DNA from: Leptobrachium leishanense | Lineage: Eukaryota; Chordata; Amphibia; Anura; Megophryidae | NCBI GenBank assembly: GCA_009667805.1 | Contig: CM019068.1 | Coordinates: 2,215,218-2,279,217, forward strand | Direction of reading: 5' to 3' | Length of the DNA stretch: 64,000 bases | Shown here: piece by piece, positions 11,367-23,164 of the stretch | Layout of the letters: the number at the start of each line of letters is the position of its first letter | Numbering within the stretch: the stretch's first letter is position 1 | Position numbers and translations under genes: made by a program | The notes under the pieces: model-generated | The model's database searches: none | Told to the model about the DNA's origin: nothing | Seen by the model: the letters and a program-made list of their open reading frames with translations, nothing else

Positions 11367-11443
11367 TGCTGCCATCCCTCTGACACAGCATACCTTACAG
11401 GATATGCTGTTGTTGAACTGCCTGACATTATCCACTCAGGCTC

Positions 11444-11857
11444 GGGTCAGACGAACGCATTTTCGCGTTGTCTGTGAAAAAGTGCGTTCGAACGAATGGA
11501 CGCATTTTTTCACGGAGTACGCGATAGCGGTCATACGATGCGCATTTGCGTTCGTGATTTTGTACGGATCATCAATAAAACTCTTTTTGCGTCTGGACGT
11601 TATGTTGGCCGGACATTAACAGCGTCTGACGTCTCCTAATCACGCACACACGCCGCTATCGGGCGCAGCGCACTCTGTACGACCGTACTAGTGGTTTCAC
11701 GTTCTCGACAAATGCGTTCGTTTGCCACTTGCGTTGCACGGCCGGACTTTCGTGCGACCGTACTTCGTATATTGGCCGTCATTGCCCGTCATTTGCTGCT
11801 AGTGCGGCCGTAATTAAGTGCGCAAGAACGCACGTTAAAAGTGCGCTAGTCTGACCC
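11444..11857. mobile_element. MITE with GGGTCAGAC termini
   Basis: Left end GGGTCAGACGAACGC and right end GCGCTAGTCTGACCC are inverted copies 414 bp apart. The interior is rich in gcgttcg / cgaacgc inverted motifs and has no gene. The flanks (11367-11443 and 11858-11948) look like pieces of the same ERV pol frame. No convincing target duplication was found. Confidence 0.7.
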
Positions 11858-11948
11858 TAGCCTTAGCTAACCCAATTCCCGTGTCCTCCGCACAAGCAAC
11901 TGAACTGACTGCTCTAGCTGTTGCAATCAAGACTGTGACAATGAAGAC
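11858..11948 (+). pseudogene. ERV RNase H, N-terminal piece
   Basis: A short frame reads PVSSAQATELTALAVAI, a good match to the conserved RNase H helix carrying the catalytic Glu of retroviral RNase H. It stops at AAGAC (11944-11948), the target duplication of the LTR that follows. The other half begins at 37247. Confidence 0.75.
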
Positions 11949-13324
11949 TGTGACGCAGGGCCGGATTTATAATTAGGCAGAGTAGGCATGTGCCTACAGG
12001 CGCCTGCCAGAAGGGGGTGCCTCGCTGTGTGTGTGTAAAAAAAATAAATTTTTTTTTGCAAAATAATTTAGACCACTGTATCTCTGGAGCCCTAAGAGCT
12101 ATAGCTAAGAACATATGAAGTATCATTGGAAAGGTCAGCTTATAGCCTTTCCAGTGATACCAAATACAACCAGGTTAGAGTTATATAAAATTTAAATATT
12201 AAAATATTTTTTTTCTCCTTTTTTTCCCTAGCACGGCACTATCATTCAGTTTACAATCATAAAGTGCACAGTGATGCTGCGCTAACTCACCTTCTCATTT
12301 TCCACACTGCCAGTAAGTGTGTATCTGGTGATGCAACACATTGTTTCATTCACAACCTAGACCGTGGCGCTGCAGTGAGTGAGCAGACACAGGGGGACTT
12401 TGCAACCCTGCATCTATGAATTGTACACCGCACAAGGTTAAGTGAGTGTCATTGGAAAGGTCAGAGTCTGGTCTTTACAATGATACAAACATGACCATGT
12501 AATGTGTAAAAATAAATAAAAAAGTAAATGCAAAGTAATTTTTTTTCTGTTCTACAGCAGAGGCAATATATGCTTTTACATATAAAACAAACAATGCTGC
12601 TGCATTCACTGCCCTCCTCCTTTAACCATTCTACCCACAGACTCCCTCACTCCCTGCCCCCTCTTCTACTATCAGGGTTATCCAAAGAGATCCGAATTAG
12701 GGACAGGGCCGTCTTTAGCGCAGGGCAAAAGGGGCAGCTGCCCCGGGCCCAGTCATTGCTAAGGGGCCCAAGGCAGCTGCTCCCAACCTGCAATAATCAT
12801 GCCATCGAGTGCTGACTCCCCTTCGTGATGACATGTGACCGCAGAGAGGAGGCGAGGCCTCGCGAGAGATGCGGTTGGCTCCTCCCCTCCTCTTCACCAT
12901 GCAGTTCCCCCCTACAGAGAGAGAAGGCAGGGCTGAGACTACAGCACGATGTGGTAAGAAGCAGAGCTCTGCTTTAGGACCCCTTGCTCCCCCACCCCTC
13001 CATCACCCCCTCCCTCAATTTTCCTCCAGCTTGTCTGAGACACAATTCCATTTGATTTGTGATTTAAAAACACTTTTGCTAATATTTTGCCCAACCTCCG
13101 TGTCTTTTCAAATGGGGGCTCTAAATGCTTCATCCAATGTTGGATGATCTGTAAATGGTTATTCAGAGCAAAGTAATTATAGGTAGGGAGCACTTTGTTA
13201 ATTTATTCTAGGTCTCAGCCTGTATTCTGGGACAGCTAGACCCCCCCCCCCTTACCATCCCACTAGCTTTTGGCTACTCCTTATCAGCACTTCCAGGGTT
13301 ATCCTTTCTTCTCTCTTCTACATA

Positions 13325-13435
13325 ATGTGCAGTGTGTGTATATATATATATATATGTGGATGTGTGTGTATATATGGTGAGTGTTTGTGTATATATGATG
13401 TGGTGAAGTGTATATTATGTGTGTGTGTGTGTATG

Positions 13436-13472
<37 letters not shown>

Positions 13473-13570
13473 ATGTGGTGATGCTTGGGTGCAATGTGTA
13501 TATTATGTGTGTGTGATGTGAAAATGTTTATATGATGTATATATTATGTGGTATATACAGTATATAGAAT
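13325..13570. repeat. TG/TA/CA microsatellite
   Basis: Runs of tgtgtgtg, atatatat and acacacac interleave here, with similar decayed runs at 15720-15830 on the far side of L2-B. Confidence 0.9.
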
Positions 13571-13604
13571 GTGTATAGCTTCAGCCCTGGCACACCCTCC
13601 AGAC

Positions 13605-15645
13605 TCGCTACCTGCAAAGATGCTCCCGCACTGCAGAGCGTGCCTGGAGGAAATCCCGCTCTGAAGCTGATTTTGTTCACTTCAAGTTTATTCTCCGGTC
13701 ATACACCTCTGCCCTCCACTTGGCCAAACAATCCTTCTTCTCATCTCTTATATCTACGCTGTCCTCCAACCCTAAACGGCTCTGGTCCACCTTCAACACC
13801 CTCCTCTACCCACCTGCACCTCCCCCCTCAGCTGCCTTCAGCGCTCAAGACCTGGCAGACTACTTCCTCAGTAAAACTTTAACTATCAGAAGCAACATCC
13901 CAACACAAGATAGTTATCTGCCACCTCCACTCCCACAGGTCCCCTCTGCCACCCTCTGCCGCTTCCTCCCAGCCACTGAGGAGGAAGTCAATTCCTTATT
14001 GTCCTCCTCACATCTCACCACGTGCCTGCTCGACCCCATTCCCTCACATCTAATTCCTCCCCTCTCCTCCTCCCTCACCCTATCTCTCTCCACTGGCTCC
14101 TTTCCATCCACCTTCAAACACGCGTTAGTTACCCCTTTACTAAAGAAACCATCCCTCGATCCCAACTCTCCATCCAACTACCGCCCTGTATCCCTGCTTC
14201 CCTTCACATCAAAGCTCTTAGAAAAACTAGTCTTCAACCGCCTCTCCCTCTTCCTGTCCTCCAATTCCCTACTTGACCCCCTGCAATCTGGCTTCCGTCC
14301 CCTACACTCAACTGAAACTGCCCTCACCAAAGTCACCAACAACCTCCTAACTGCTAAAAAACACGGTCACTATTCTATTCTCATCCTGCTCGACCTCTCG
14401 GCTGCTTTTGACACTGTTGACCACCCCCTCCTTCTACAGACCCTCAACTCTCTGGGTCTCGGTGACACTGCACTCGCTTGGTTCGAATCCTATTTATCCA
14501 ACAGGTCCTTCTGTGTGTCCTTTAGTGGAAACTCCTCCTCCTCATTGCCTCTATCTGTTGGTGTACCTCAAGGCTCTGTCCTTGGTCCTCTGCTCTTTTC
14601 CATCTACACCTCCTCCCTGGGCAAAATCATCAACAGCTTTGGCTTCAATTACCACCTCTATGCTGATGACACTCAGATCTACCTCTCTACCCCTGATCTC
14701 TCTCTCCCTGTCCTTTCAAAAGTCAGTGACTGTTTATCTGGCATCTCCTCCTGGATGGCCTCCCACCACCTAAAGATCAACATGTCAAAGACTGAACTCC
14801 TACTTATTCCTCCCTCCAATGCCTCCCCACCTCTTGACTTCTCTATCACGGTGGAGGGTATCACCATTTCCCCATCAAACCAAGTTCGCTGTCTTGGAGT
14901 TACACTTGACTCTGCTCTTTCCTTCATCCCCCACATCAAGTCTCTTTCCTCCTCCTGCCGATACCAACTGCGTAATATTTCCAGAATTCGCCCATTTCTT
15001 ACCGCTGTCACCACAAAACAACTCATACACGCCCTGGTAATCTCCCGACTCGACTATTGCAATAATCTCTTATCTGGCCTCCCTCTGTCCCGCCTCTCCC
15101 CCCTACAATCCATCCTGAACGCCTCCGCCAGGCTAATTCACCTCACCCGCCGCTCTGTCTCTGCCGCTCCTCTCTGCGAGTCCCTTCACTGGCTCCCCAT
15201 CCACTGCAGAATTAAGTTCAAAATCCTTATCCTTACCTACAAAACCCTCACTAACTCAGCTCCCCACTACCTGTCCTCACTAATCACCAAATACACCCCA
15301 GCCCGCTCCCTAAGGTCAAACAGTGACCTGCGCCTAGCTTCTCCCCGCATCACCTCTTCCCATGATAGACTGCAGGATTTCTCACGCGCAGCCCCCACTC
15401 TCTGGAACGCTCTCCCTCGTACTGTCAGACTTTCCCCTAACTTCTCTTCCTTCAAACGCTCCTTAAAACGTTCCTATTTAGGGAAGCCGACCCCCCAACT
15501 CACTGACGCAACCATCAATCACTCTCACCTTACAGTCCTCTCCTCCTGTTTCCAACCCCAACCCTCCCAGATTGTGAGTTCCTACGGGAATAGGGCCCTC
15601 ATCTCCTCCTGTACTGTTTGTCAAATTTTGTTCAATGTATTGTAA
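13605..15645 (+). CDS. L2 ORF2 fragment: reverse transcriptase, open to the stop
   Basis: The frame is open from 13605 (no Met; the first Met is at 13720, giving 641 aa) to the stop at 15643-15645. Motifs in order: [46 protein letters not shown], the catalytic YADDTQIY, then [25 protein letters not shown] and LHWLPI. The endonuclease and ORF1 are missing through 5' truncation, so this is a partial protein although its RT frame is intact. The intact frame suggests a fairly recent insertion relative to L2-A. L2 rather than CR1 is inferred from the motif style and the tail. Confidence 0.88.
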
Positions 15646-15728
15646 CCCTGTCTATACTGTGCTTATTGTACAGCGCTGCGGAATATGCTGGCGCTTTATA
15701 AATAAAGAATAATAATAATAATAATAAT
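13605..15728 (+). mobile_element. L2-B LINE, 5' truncated
   Basis: A 5'-truncated L2 begins near 13580-13605 and ends in cgctttataaataaagaataataataa at 15690-15728, the 3' microsatellite tail typical of such LINEs. The coding part is described separately. Confidence 0.9.
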
Positions 15729-16502
15729 GTGTATGTGTACAAAGAATGTATATACAATAGTACGTGTGTATAGGATGTGTATGATGTGTATACACAGAGA
15801 TATTGTGTTTTTACAGTATGCGTAGGATGTGTAATTGTAAAAAATTTTATAAAGTAAAATGATTTCATTTTAGGAGACAAGTCTATGTGTGTGTTTTTTT
15901 TTTAGGTTTTTTTTGGATGTTGGAGTGGAGAGCAAAATTCCAGGGGGGGGCCCAAAAAAATATTTGCCCAGGGCCCAGTCAATATTAAAGACGGCCCTGA
16001 TTAGGGATGTGCGTTTCGGGTTTCGGAATTTTCACGAAATTTCCCGATTCGTGTCTTCGGATTCGGCCGAATTTCCGAATCGGATCGGACCCGAAAACCG
16101 ACAGATCCGAAAAGTTTTCCGAGCCGAAACGAAATATTTTCGGAATTTTCGAATGGACTTGAAATGTGTCAAATCGAAATTTATTTTCGCTCTATTCATG
16201 ATTTCGGTTCCATTCGTGATTTCGGTTCCATTTCGGTAATTCTGGACATCGTATATTTAACTATTATCGGTTATATCGCTGATTCTGTAAATTTTGTATT
16301 TGTAAATGCGTATCACTTGTTTTTTTTTGTTTCCAATGATCCGATAATTCTGTCGATACGATAATTACTTCGTAATCGGGTCGGATCCGATTCGTCCGCG
16401 GGTCGCGCATGCGCGCGCGCGGATGTCGTAACTTTATTGAGCCAGTTTTTTGACAACTTTTTGGACAGGCCAAAAAATATTGTTTTTATTATTTATCCTA
16501 TC

Positions 16503-18513
16503 ATGGCTGCAAGAGACGAGTGCCATTCAGACACCTCCTCATCTTCTTGCACCCATGAGACACCACCCAGGAAGAAGCGGGCCAGCAACATGGCATTTGA
16601 CGAGATGTTGGAGCTGGTCCGCATCTTTGATAAACGAGATTACGACTGCCGTAAGGGCCCTTACGGCAGGAAGAATAATGCAAGAAAGGACCGTATCCTC
16701 GATAAGGTTCGCACCACCATCCTGGAGCTGTTCGTGAAGGACCGGACGAAGAACCAGCACCGAAAATGCTGGTCCGACCTCAAGACGCGCGAGGAGGAGC
16801 AGCTGAGGCACATCCGTCGCATCATAGCCAAACGTAAGTGTCATGTTATATTGTAAAGCGCTGCGCAAACTGTTGGCGCTATATAAATCCTGTATAATAA
16901 TAATAATGTGCTTGCATGTGCTAATGTGCACAGAAATACGTTGATTTATCTAGTCCTTTTTTCATGCAATGTGATTGTGTATAGCTTTGCGTTTTCACGA
17001 CTCGTCATACATGCATTTTTGCCATAGCTCTTCTTTTTTGTGATTTTACGTATTCGTGAAAATTGTGACATTTGATGTATGTAGATGAAGTTACAATGCT
17101 GGATTTCTTTTGGCACTGTGTGTACTGTAGTGTGCTGGGGGGGAGGTTGTTGTGATTGAGTGATGCATACGAGAAGACCCGCAGCTTGCCCAATATTGGC
17201 TCCCATCTGCGCATCAACAAAAATCTCTGCGTCTCTGCTAAGTGGTAGGATGGGACATGTAGTTCTTCTGAAAGTGCATCCAAAAGGAGCCGCGTTCAAT
17301 ACGTCCTCAGCAGCTGCTGAATTGTTGCAGCGCAGCAATTCAGTTTGCTGCAGCAGTGTCATTATTGAACGCTTTAGATGCAAATTTCAAAACAAAATGG
17401 CGGATTTCTGTTGTTTCTGCTATATCCACAGTTTTATTCGCAGAAACTGAAAGTGAAACTGAGGCTGAGGCATCTATAAAATAAATAAAAGCAGTCGCAT
17501 AATGCGTTTTGTACGCACACAACACAAATAATAGTTTTTATTGAATAAACGTAATGTTTACTTCTGAAAAAAATATATAATTGAACGGTAATATATGTCT
17601 ATGTGCAGGGGAAATAAATAAATATTTTGTGACTTTAGAACTATGAGATGGGAGTAGTGGTGGGTCAAGCTGGTAGTGGGTAGTGGAGGGGTGTCACAAT
17701 ACTTTCGGCAATATATTATATAGATATACCATTTTTTCCAGTCTGCATTATTTACATGTTATTTTTTGGATTTGGCAGAAGACAGGAAGAAGGCAGCATC
17801 TGCCCCGGCGGGCACCAGTGCCCCAGTGGAGGAGGAGGGGGAGCCACGAGCGACCACCAGCGCTGGTATATACTGTTTTATTCTGCAACAACTTTTGGTC
17901 AAAAATAGAAACATTTTTTGTTTACTGTATTTTAATTTAATTTTGTTATGTATAGCACAAGAGGAGCATTAGGAGGAAGAGAAGGAGCAGGAGGAGGAGC
18001 AGGAGGAGGAAGAGGAGGAACAGGGCGATGGAGAGAGGGAGCCGGAGCCGCAGCAGGATGCCGCGAGTCCAGGTTTTTTTTTTCTTACTGTTGTATTTTG
18101 CATCGACTTTTGTTCAAAAATAAATCAGTTTTGTTGTTTACTGTATTTTTTATTTCTTTAATTTCTTAGATATAGCACCGGAAGAGATGCTGACGGTGGT
18201 GGTGGAGGAGGAGGAGTCGGAGGAGGAGTCAGAGCCTCAGGAGGCCGCCAGCACTGGTATATACTACTGTTATATTTTTTCAAGACTTTCAGTCAAAAAT
18301 AGAAACCTGCTTTACTTACTGTATTTTCCTTCTTTCATTTATTGGATATATAGAAGGAGAAGCCAGACCGGACACGTCCAGCATTAGGATAATAAATAGG
18401 ATGGCGATCGGAGAGCTACGCCAGGCTGTAACCACCATCGATTCCATCCAGGAATTGCTCCAGGAATTGCGGGAGCATATTAGCAATGCCGCTGACATCC
18501 TGGAGCGGCAGTG
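16503..18513 (+). CDS. Myb/SANT-like protein gene of hAT-C, five exons, one apparent stop
   Basis: Exon 1 (16503-16834) encodes about 110 aa with a Myb_DNA-bind_5/NAIF1-like domain (FDEMLELVRIFDKRDY, KDRILDKVRTTI, KCWSDLK) and ends in a consensus donor GTAAGTG. Exons 2-4 (about 17778-17868, 17961-18076, 18177-18255) are short, acidic and preceded by AG. All introns sit in phase 1. Exon 5 (18355-18513) encodes a helical tail (IGELRQAVTTIDSIQELLQ...) and ends in TGA; AATAAA follows at 18599. Exon 3 has an in-frame TAG near its start, so this copy may be dead unless another acceptor is used. Myb-like partners are best known from Harbinger elements, so finding one in an 8-bp-TSD element is odd. 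Exon limits are read from GT/AG and frame only. Confidence 0.65.
16846..16910 (+). mobile_element. L2 3'-tail fragment in intron 1
   Basis: The sequence tgtaaagcgctgcgcaaactg, then gttggcgctatataaatcct and an aataataataat tail, is an L2 3' end only some 65 bp long. It sits just behind the donor of exon 1. The rest of intron 1 (16911-17777) shows no recognisable element. Confidence 0.7.
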
Positions 18514-19189
18514 AGACCAGCCTCCTCCTCCCCTATGTTTGTGCCCCCGTTGGGCAGTTTTCCATCCTTGGCATGTTCCCTTCCCTTCCCCATGTTGTAA
18601 ATAAATTTTCTATTTTTTCTATATTTTCCTGTTTGTGTGCGTTGCTTTTCCTTACTTAATAAGTTAATATGTATTGCTTCGTTTCCACACTGTTAAAATT
18701 ATATGTACATAAATTTATTGACATTTCTATGGACCCTTTGTCATAAATTTGTCAACATATTTGTGGCCATGAATGTGACTGTGCACATTCTACACTTCCT
18801 GCCTGGCCAAAAAATGTCACACACTAACACAACCTTGTTGTACTGCCTTGAGATTTGATTACCGACGTGGCCTTGTTTTGTTAAGCTTAGGCGATGTAAC
18901 AACAACACGGATTTTTGTCCACAGTCACATTCATTGTATAGCCAAGAATTTATCAAAAAATATTGATGGCAGCACTGCGTGAAGTCTTCTCCGACACAAC
19001 CCAAAGATCCTTAGTGCGGCTCAGGTCTAGTTTATTTGTCCCTGTTTGCAGCTTCACGCAACACCTCCTCCCAGCTATGAGCTCTCTCTCTCCCACCGCT
19101 GCCCGCTAAGACGCTGCCCGCCAACATGGTCACGTCTTTGCAGGAAGACAACAGCGTGGGGGAACGGCAGCTGCCGACAGTCCCAAGAC

Positions 19190-19916
19190 CTCGTCACAAT
19201 GACGTCAGTTCTGGAGTTAACCCCTATCTGCGACCAATGGTGGAGATAGGGGGTTCATTGGAACCCCCTATCTCCCGATCCGCGGCAGCTATCAGTTGGT
19301 TAATGTTTGGTATCTTTGGATCGACCAGAGAATGGCCTTTCCAACAATACCAAACATGACAATGTTAAAAATTATAAAAAATTTTAATATAAAAAAAAAT
19401 AAACAGGTTTTTTGTTTTGTTTTGTTAATGCAGCAATATTGTTGCCATTTCAATTATAATGTGAACAATGATGCTGCACTAAGGATTTTTGTATGGGGTG
19501 CGTTTGTTAAAAATAGTGTAATTTTCACCCAAAAAAATATAACAAGTCCCCATTTCAATTTTTTTTAACAAACGCAACTCATAAAATATAACCGCAAACA
19601 CTCGCATGTTAAAATGTGAAAAAAACACTTTACACCTTGTAAAACAAACATTGAAAATTCAAATTTTATTGCATTTTTTGTTATAATATACAGACAGGAC
19701 ATGACGCATACATATGATAATGATATATTATGAATCATCTGCCGAGTCTGCCGGAAAGAACGATATATAACATGTCTGGGTCATATTATAAAATAAGACT
19801 TCAAAAAAACGTGTTTAAACAAGAGGAGCGAAACTGTTAAAAATTAGCTCAGCAGCAGAAGCAGTGCCGCACACAGGCGTGAAGGGAAGCCGTGAAATGC
19901 CTCAGCAGCGAAAGGG
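19190..19916. mobile_element. TTAA MITE, second copy, inverted and truncated
   Basis: The reverse complement of 19190-19916 matches 3314-4060, including the terminus CCCTTTCGCTGCTGAGG, the gtatggggtgcg..ttgttaaa hairpin, and agatagggggttc/gaaccccctatct. TTAA follows at 19917-19920. The other end is lost beyond the first hairpins. Confidence 0.8.
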
Positions 19917-20582
19917 TTAATTTTTTTTTGTCTGTTTTAGATCATTTTATTTGTTTGTTTTTTTTCGTTTCAGATCATTTTGATCAACTATTTTTCCGTT
20001 TTAAAACCTTTTGTTCTGGTTTTTATTTTTAAAGTCAGACCATTCGGGTCAGTTTAGCGTTTTTTAAATCGTTTTGTTCATTTTTTTTGTTCCTTGGCTT
20101 TCATACCATTTTAATGTGATTAAATAAAGTTGTGAAATGTATATTCATAAGAAAAAAAGGATCTTTATTTAATTAAAAAAAAACACGATAGAATCGCCAG
20201 AATTATCGTATCGACAGAATGAATTATCGGATCCGAAAAACAAACCAAAAATTTATTATAAAAAAATATATAAAGTAGAAAAAAGTAAACCATAGTAGTT
20301 TACATCAAAACGAATAGAGTTAGACACTTTGAAACGAGGAGAACAGACGTTCCGAAAAAACGAAAATTTCCGAAATCACGAAAAGTCGATACAAAAAACG
20401 AGCAAAGTGACACGAAAATACGAAAAATGGTCGATATTCCGGAAAAAAAATGTACACGAAAAACGAGTCGAACCGAACCGAATCGAAACAGAAATCGGTC
20501 GAAACGAGCCGAATCGAAAAGTTTAAACATCCGAACAAATCGAACCGAATCGAACCGAAAAAAAAATCGGTGCACAAGCCTA

Positions 20583-21438
20583 ATCCGAATTGCTGGAGAA
20601 AGGTAATCGAATGCTGAAAATCAGGGTTCGGTTACCTTTCTTCACCATTCGGCTAACCAGAGAGCAGGCAATTCGCCAAATCCTGGGAAATTGCCTGCAC
20701 ATACGGTGCCTGTTCGGTGCCTGTTCGAGGGCAGTGAAATCCCCATAGAGATGCAATGCTTCGTCTATTCAGAGAACACAAACCAGCAGCGAAAGGTTCC
20801 CCTAATGCCCTGCCATTCGGTGGTTTAATTCGGCATGTTTATTCAGGCAAATCCCATAGGCTTCAATGTTATAAATATTCCGTTTTTTTTAATTCAATAT
20901 CTAATAAACCGTTCATTGTAAAATTCTGCAGTAAAGAGTCTCTTTATTTCTCGATTTTTCAGGATCTTTTAGGCATTTTTCGGGATTTTATTGCGAAAAA
21001 AAATTCTGTTTTTTTTAAATCGTTTTTTCTTTTTTCTGTAACAGCCCTTTTTATTCTCATTCATTGGATTTTATATGTAAATTCCAGACATTTTTGCTCA
21101 GTAGTTTCTTTGCAAACAGCGTTTCACTTTTCAAACATTCAAGCAAACTGTTTTTTTAATTTATTCACTGCATTCGTCTGCGGTGTCAGCTTTTTACGGA
21201 GGCTTCGCTGCGTGTGATCGGCTCCTGCTCGGGTTTTTCCAGTGTTTTCAGCGGGTTAATCCAGATGTTTTTGCAGGTTTTTGGCGTGCATTCGCCGGGT
21301 TTTACGGTTAGTTTTCGGCGGCTTTTCCCTGCAATTCAGGGACCCTGTGCTGCTTGCTGAATACACCGCATGGTCGCCGAAATGGGATCGGCAAAACGAA
21401 CCGAATTGAAGAGCACGAAAAGTCACCGAATTACCCTG
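20583..21438. repeat. Right arm of element B1
   Basis: Parallels 52345-52673 and 53845-54516 (shared caggcaattcgcc, cattcggtgg, caataagcccatagg-type segments, and gcggcttttccctgcaattc). It holds the empty Helitron site attcaatatctaataaacc at 20891-20910. No gene. Confidence 0.8.
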
Positions 21439-21939
21439 TCAGTCTTCCTCTTCTCCGGTCTCTAAAACCTCCATTCCTGCTCCCATTTCCCTTCAGGTGA
21501 ATGAGCCACCATTACTTCCACCTCTCAGGCTCGTTGCCTCAGGGTCCTCCCAGATTCTGATCTATCCTTTATGCCGCACATTCAGTCTCTAACCAAAGCT
21601 TCCTACTTCAACCTTAAAAACATTGCACGCGTCCGTCCCTGTCTTAATCAGGACTCTGCTAAAATGCTCATGCAAGCTCTTATTATCTCCCGCCTCAACT
21701 ACTGTAACCTCCTTCTCTCTGGCCTTAAGAGGTCCCAGATTCTGCCTCTGCAGTCTGTAATGAACGCCTGTGCCAGGCTCATACACAGGGCCGGCCCAAG
21801 CCACTGTGCTGCCTGGAGCGAAGGAGGAAATGCTGCCCCCCCTGAAAAAAACACACAAACACGGGACATGTATGAGTGCATCAGAGCTCCACAGCAATAA
21901 ACCTCACAGCAATGTGTGGTGTGTATGAGCGTATCAGAG

Positions 21940-22500
21940 CCCCAGACCAGCTCACACATGGATGTATTGCCCCTAGACCAGCTCACACATGGATATATTG
22001 CCACCGCACCAGCTCACACATGGATATATGCCCCCAGACCAGCTCACGCATGGATATATTGCCACCAGACCAGCTCACACATGGATATATGCCCCCAGAC
22101 CAGCTCACACATGGATATATTGCCACCAGACCAGCTCACACATGGATATATGCCCCCAGACCAGCTCACACATTGATATATTGCCACCAGACCAGCTCAC
22201 ACATGGATATATTTCCCCAGATCAGCTCACGCATGGATATATTGCCCCAGACCAGCTCACGCATGGATATATTTCCCCAGATCAGCTCACGCATGGATAT
22301 ATTGCCCCAGACCAGCTCACGCATGGTTATATTTGCCTCCAGCTCATATGGGTATATTTGACCCCAGCTCATATGGGTATATTTGCCCCCCCAGTTCATA
22401 TGGGTATAATTGCCCCCAGTTCATATGGGTATATTTGCACCCCCAGTTCTTATGGGTATATTTGCCCCCAGTTCATATGGGTATATTTGCCCCCCAGCTC
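21940..22500 (+). repeat. Minisatellite locus 2 (in hAT-E)
   Basis: About 22 units. The first are 28-32 bp (cagctcacacatggatatat, alternating tgccaccagac and gcccccagac); later ones are about 24-27 bp (cagttcatatgggtatattt). A two-unit alternation makes a ~60-bp higher-order period at 21990-22200. The translations that look like long open frames arise from the lack of stops in the unit. Confidence 0.92.
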
Positions 22501-22516
22501 CTGTCTGCTCCCCCCG

Positions 22517-22710
22517 AGAAGATTCTGCTGGCGGCCATGTGTTTTTCCCTCCTACGTGCGGCCGCCAGCATGAATATCTGCCGCTCGCCTGGGGTTCTAT
22601 ACACCAGCCAGCTGCGAGATCGCTGCTGGCTGGTGTATAGAACCCCAGGCGAGCGGCAGATATTCATGCTGGCGGCCACACGTAGGAGGGAAAAACACGC
22701 GGCTGCCGGC
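22517..22710. repeat. Long palindrome next to minisatellite locus 2
   Basis: The arms (22517-22610 and about 22618-22710) are about 93 bp each and nearly perfect (agaagattctgc / gcagaatcttct outermost; gctggctggtgtatagaac in the centre). Single-stranded it would fold into one long hairpin. It starts 16 bases after the array ends. Confidence 0.92.
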
Positions 22711-23164
22711 AGAATCTTCTTGGGGGGGCGCTTGGATGCCACCCCGAACTGGATGCATGGGGGCGCCCCCCCCCCCCCCGTTGGCACATACCTGGTGCTG
22801 GCAGCTGGTGAGGAGTAAGCTGATCGAAAGTGCATATGGTGCACACAGCTAAAAAAAGTGCTGAGTGCACAGTCTAGGAATAGACCAATGATAAAGTGCT
22901 GTTATAAGTGTATACTAAAAAAAGTGCAAATGCAATCAAAAGTGCATATGGAGCAAATGACAGCTAAAACGTTGTGCACATTATAGAGCGTACTGCGGAA
23001 AGTGTGTTAAATATTCGTAAAAGCACATAAAAAGGACATAAAAAACAACACACACTTCTTGTGCAAAGTGCAAATGTAAAGTGCAATTGAAATAGCACAA
23101 AAATGGTAATAAAAAGATATATGGTATATGGTAATTAAAAGATATACTGCCTGATAACCCCAGG

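Larger units (their letters stand above)
12704..15999. mobile_element. hAT-D, carrying L2-B
   Basis: Perfect 14-bp inverted termini CAGGGCCGTCTTTA. Perfect 8-bp duplication attaggga (12696-12703 and 16000-16007), which falls across the end of hAT-C. Both arms also carry gggcccagtca. The arms themselves (12704-13320 and 15729-15999) have no gene. The inside holds a TG/TA microsatellite and an L2. Confidence 0.95.
12698..20582 (+). mobile_element. hAT-C, carrying a Myb-like gene
   Basis: Termini are TAGGGA...TGTGCG on the left (split by hAT-D) and, reverse-complemented on the right, TAGGCTTGTGCACCGA. The 8-bp duplication atccgaat is perfect (12690-12697 and 20583-20590). The copy at about 52650 (minus strand: agagatccgaattgctt) shows the site without the insert. 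The arms are rich in ttcgg/ccgaa motifs. Inside are hAT-D, a five-exon Myb-like gene and a TTAA MITE copy. No DDE transposase was recognised. Confidence 0.8.
12673..21438. mobile_element. Element B1 (CAGGGTAATTC family), holding hAT-C
   Basis: Left terminus CAGGGTTATCCAAAGAGATCC; right terminus (reverse complement) CAGGGTAATTCGGTGAC. Own sequence is mostly the right arm 20583-21438 (aaaggtaa, tgccattcggtgg, gaattgcc). Two more copies, B2 (46817-52673) and B3 (37465-54516), carry the same arms. B2 shows a TAA and B3 an ATT 3-bp duplication. B1's flanks do not match, so superfamily (PIF/Harbinger-like or hAT) stays open. It has no gene. Confidence 0.75.

Noticed and set aside
16437..16502. An upstream Met at 16437 for the Myb-like protein
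   Set aside because: The extra 22 residues are hydrophobic and unlike the family; the Met at 16503 has a better context and starts an acidic/Ser stretch typical before the domain.
12673..21438. Calling B1 a hAT element
   Set aside because: The 8-bp flanks (tctactat / tcagtctt) do not match, and B2 and B3 suggest 3-bp duplications, so the superfamily is left open.
21940..22500. CRISPR-like regularly spaced repeats
   Set aside because: Spacers are not unique, unit length drifts, and the host is a hAT element in a vertebrate-type genome.
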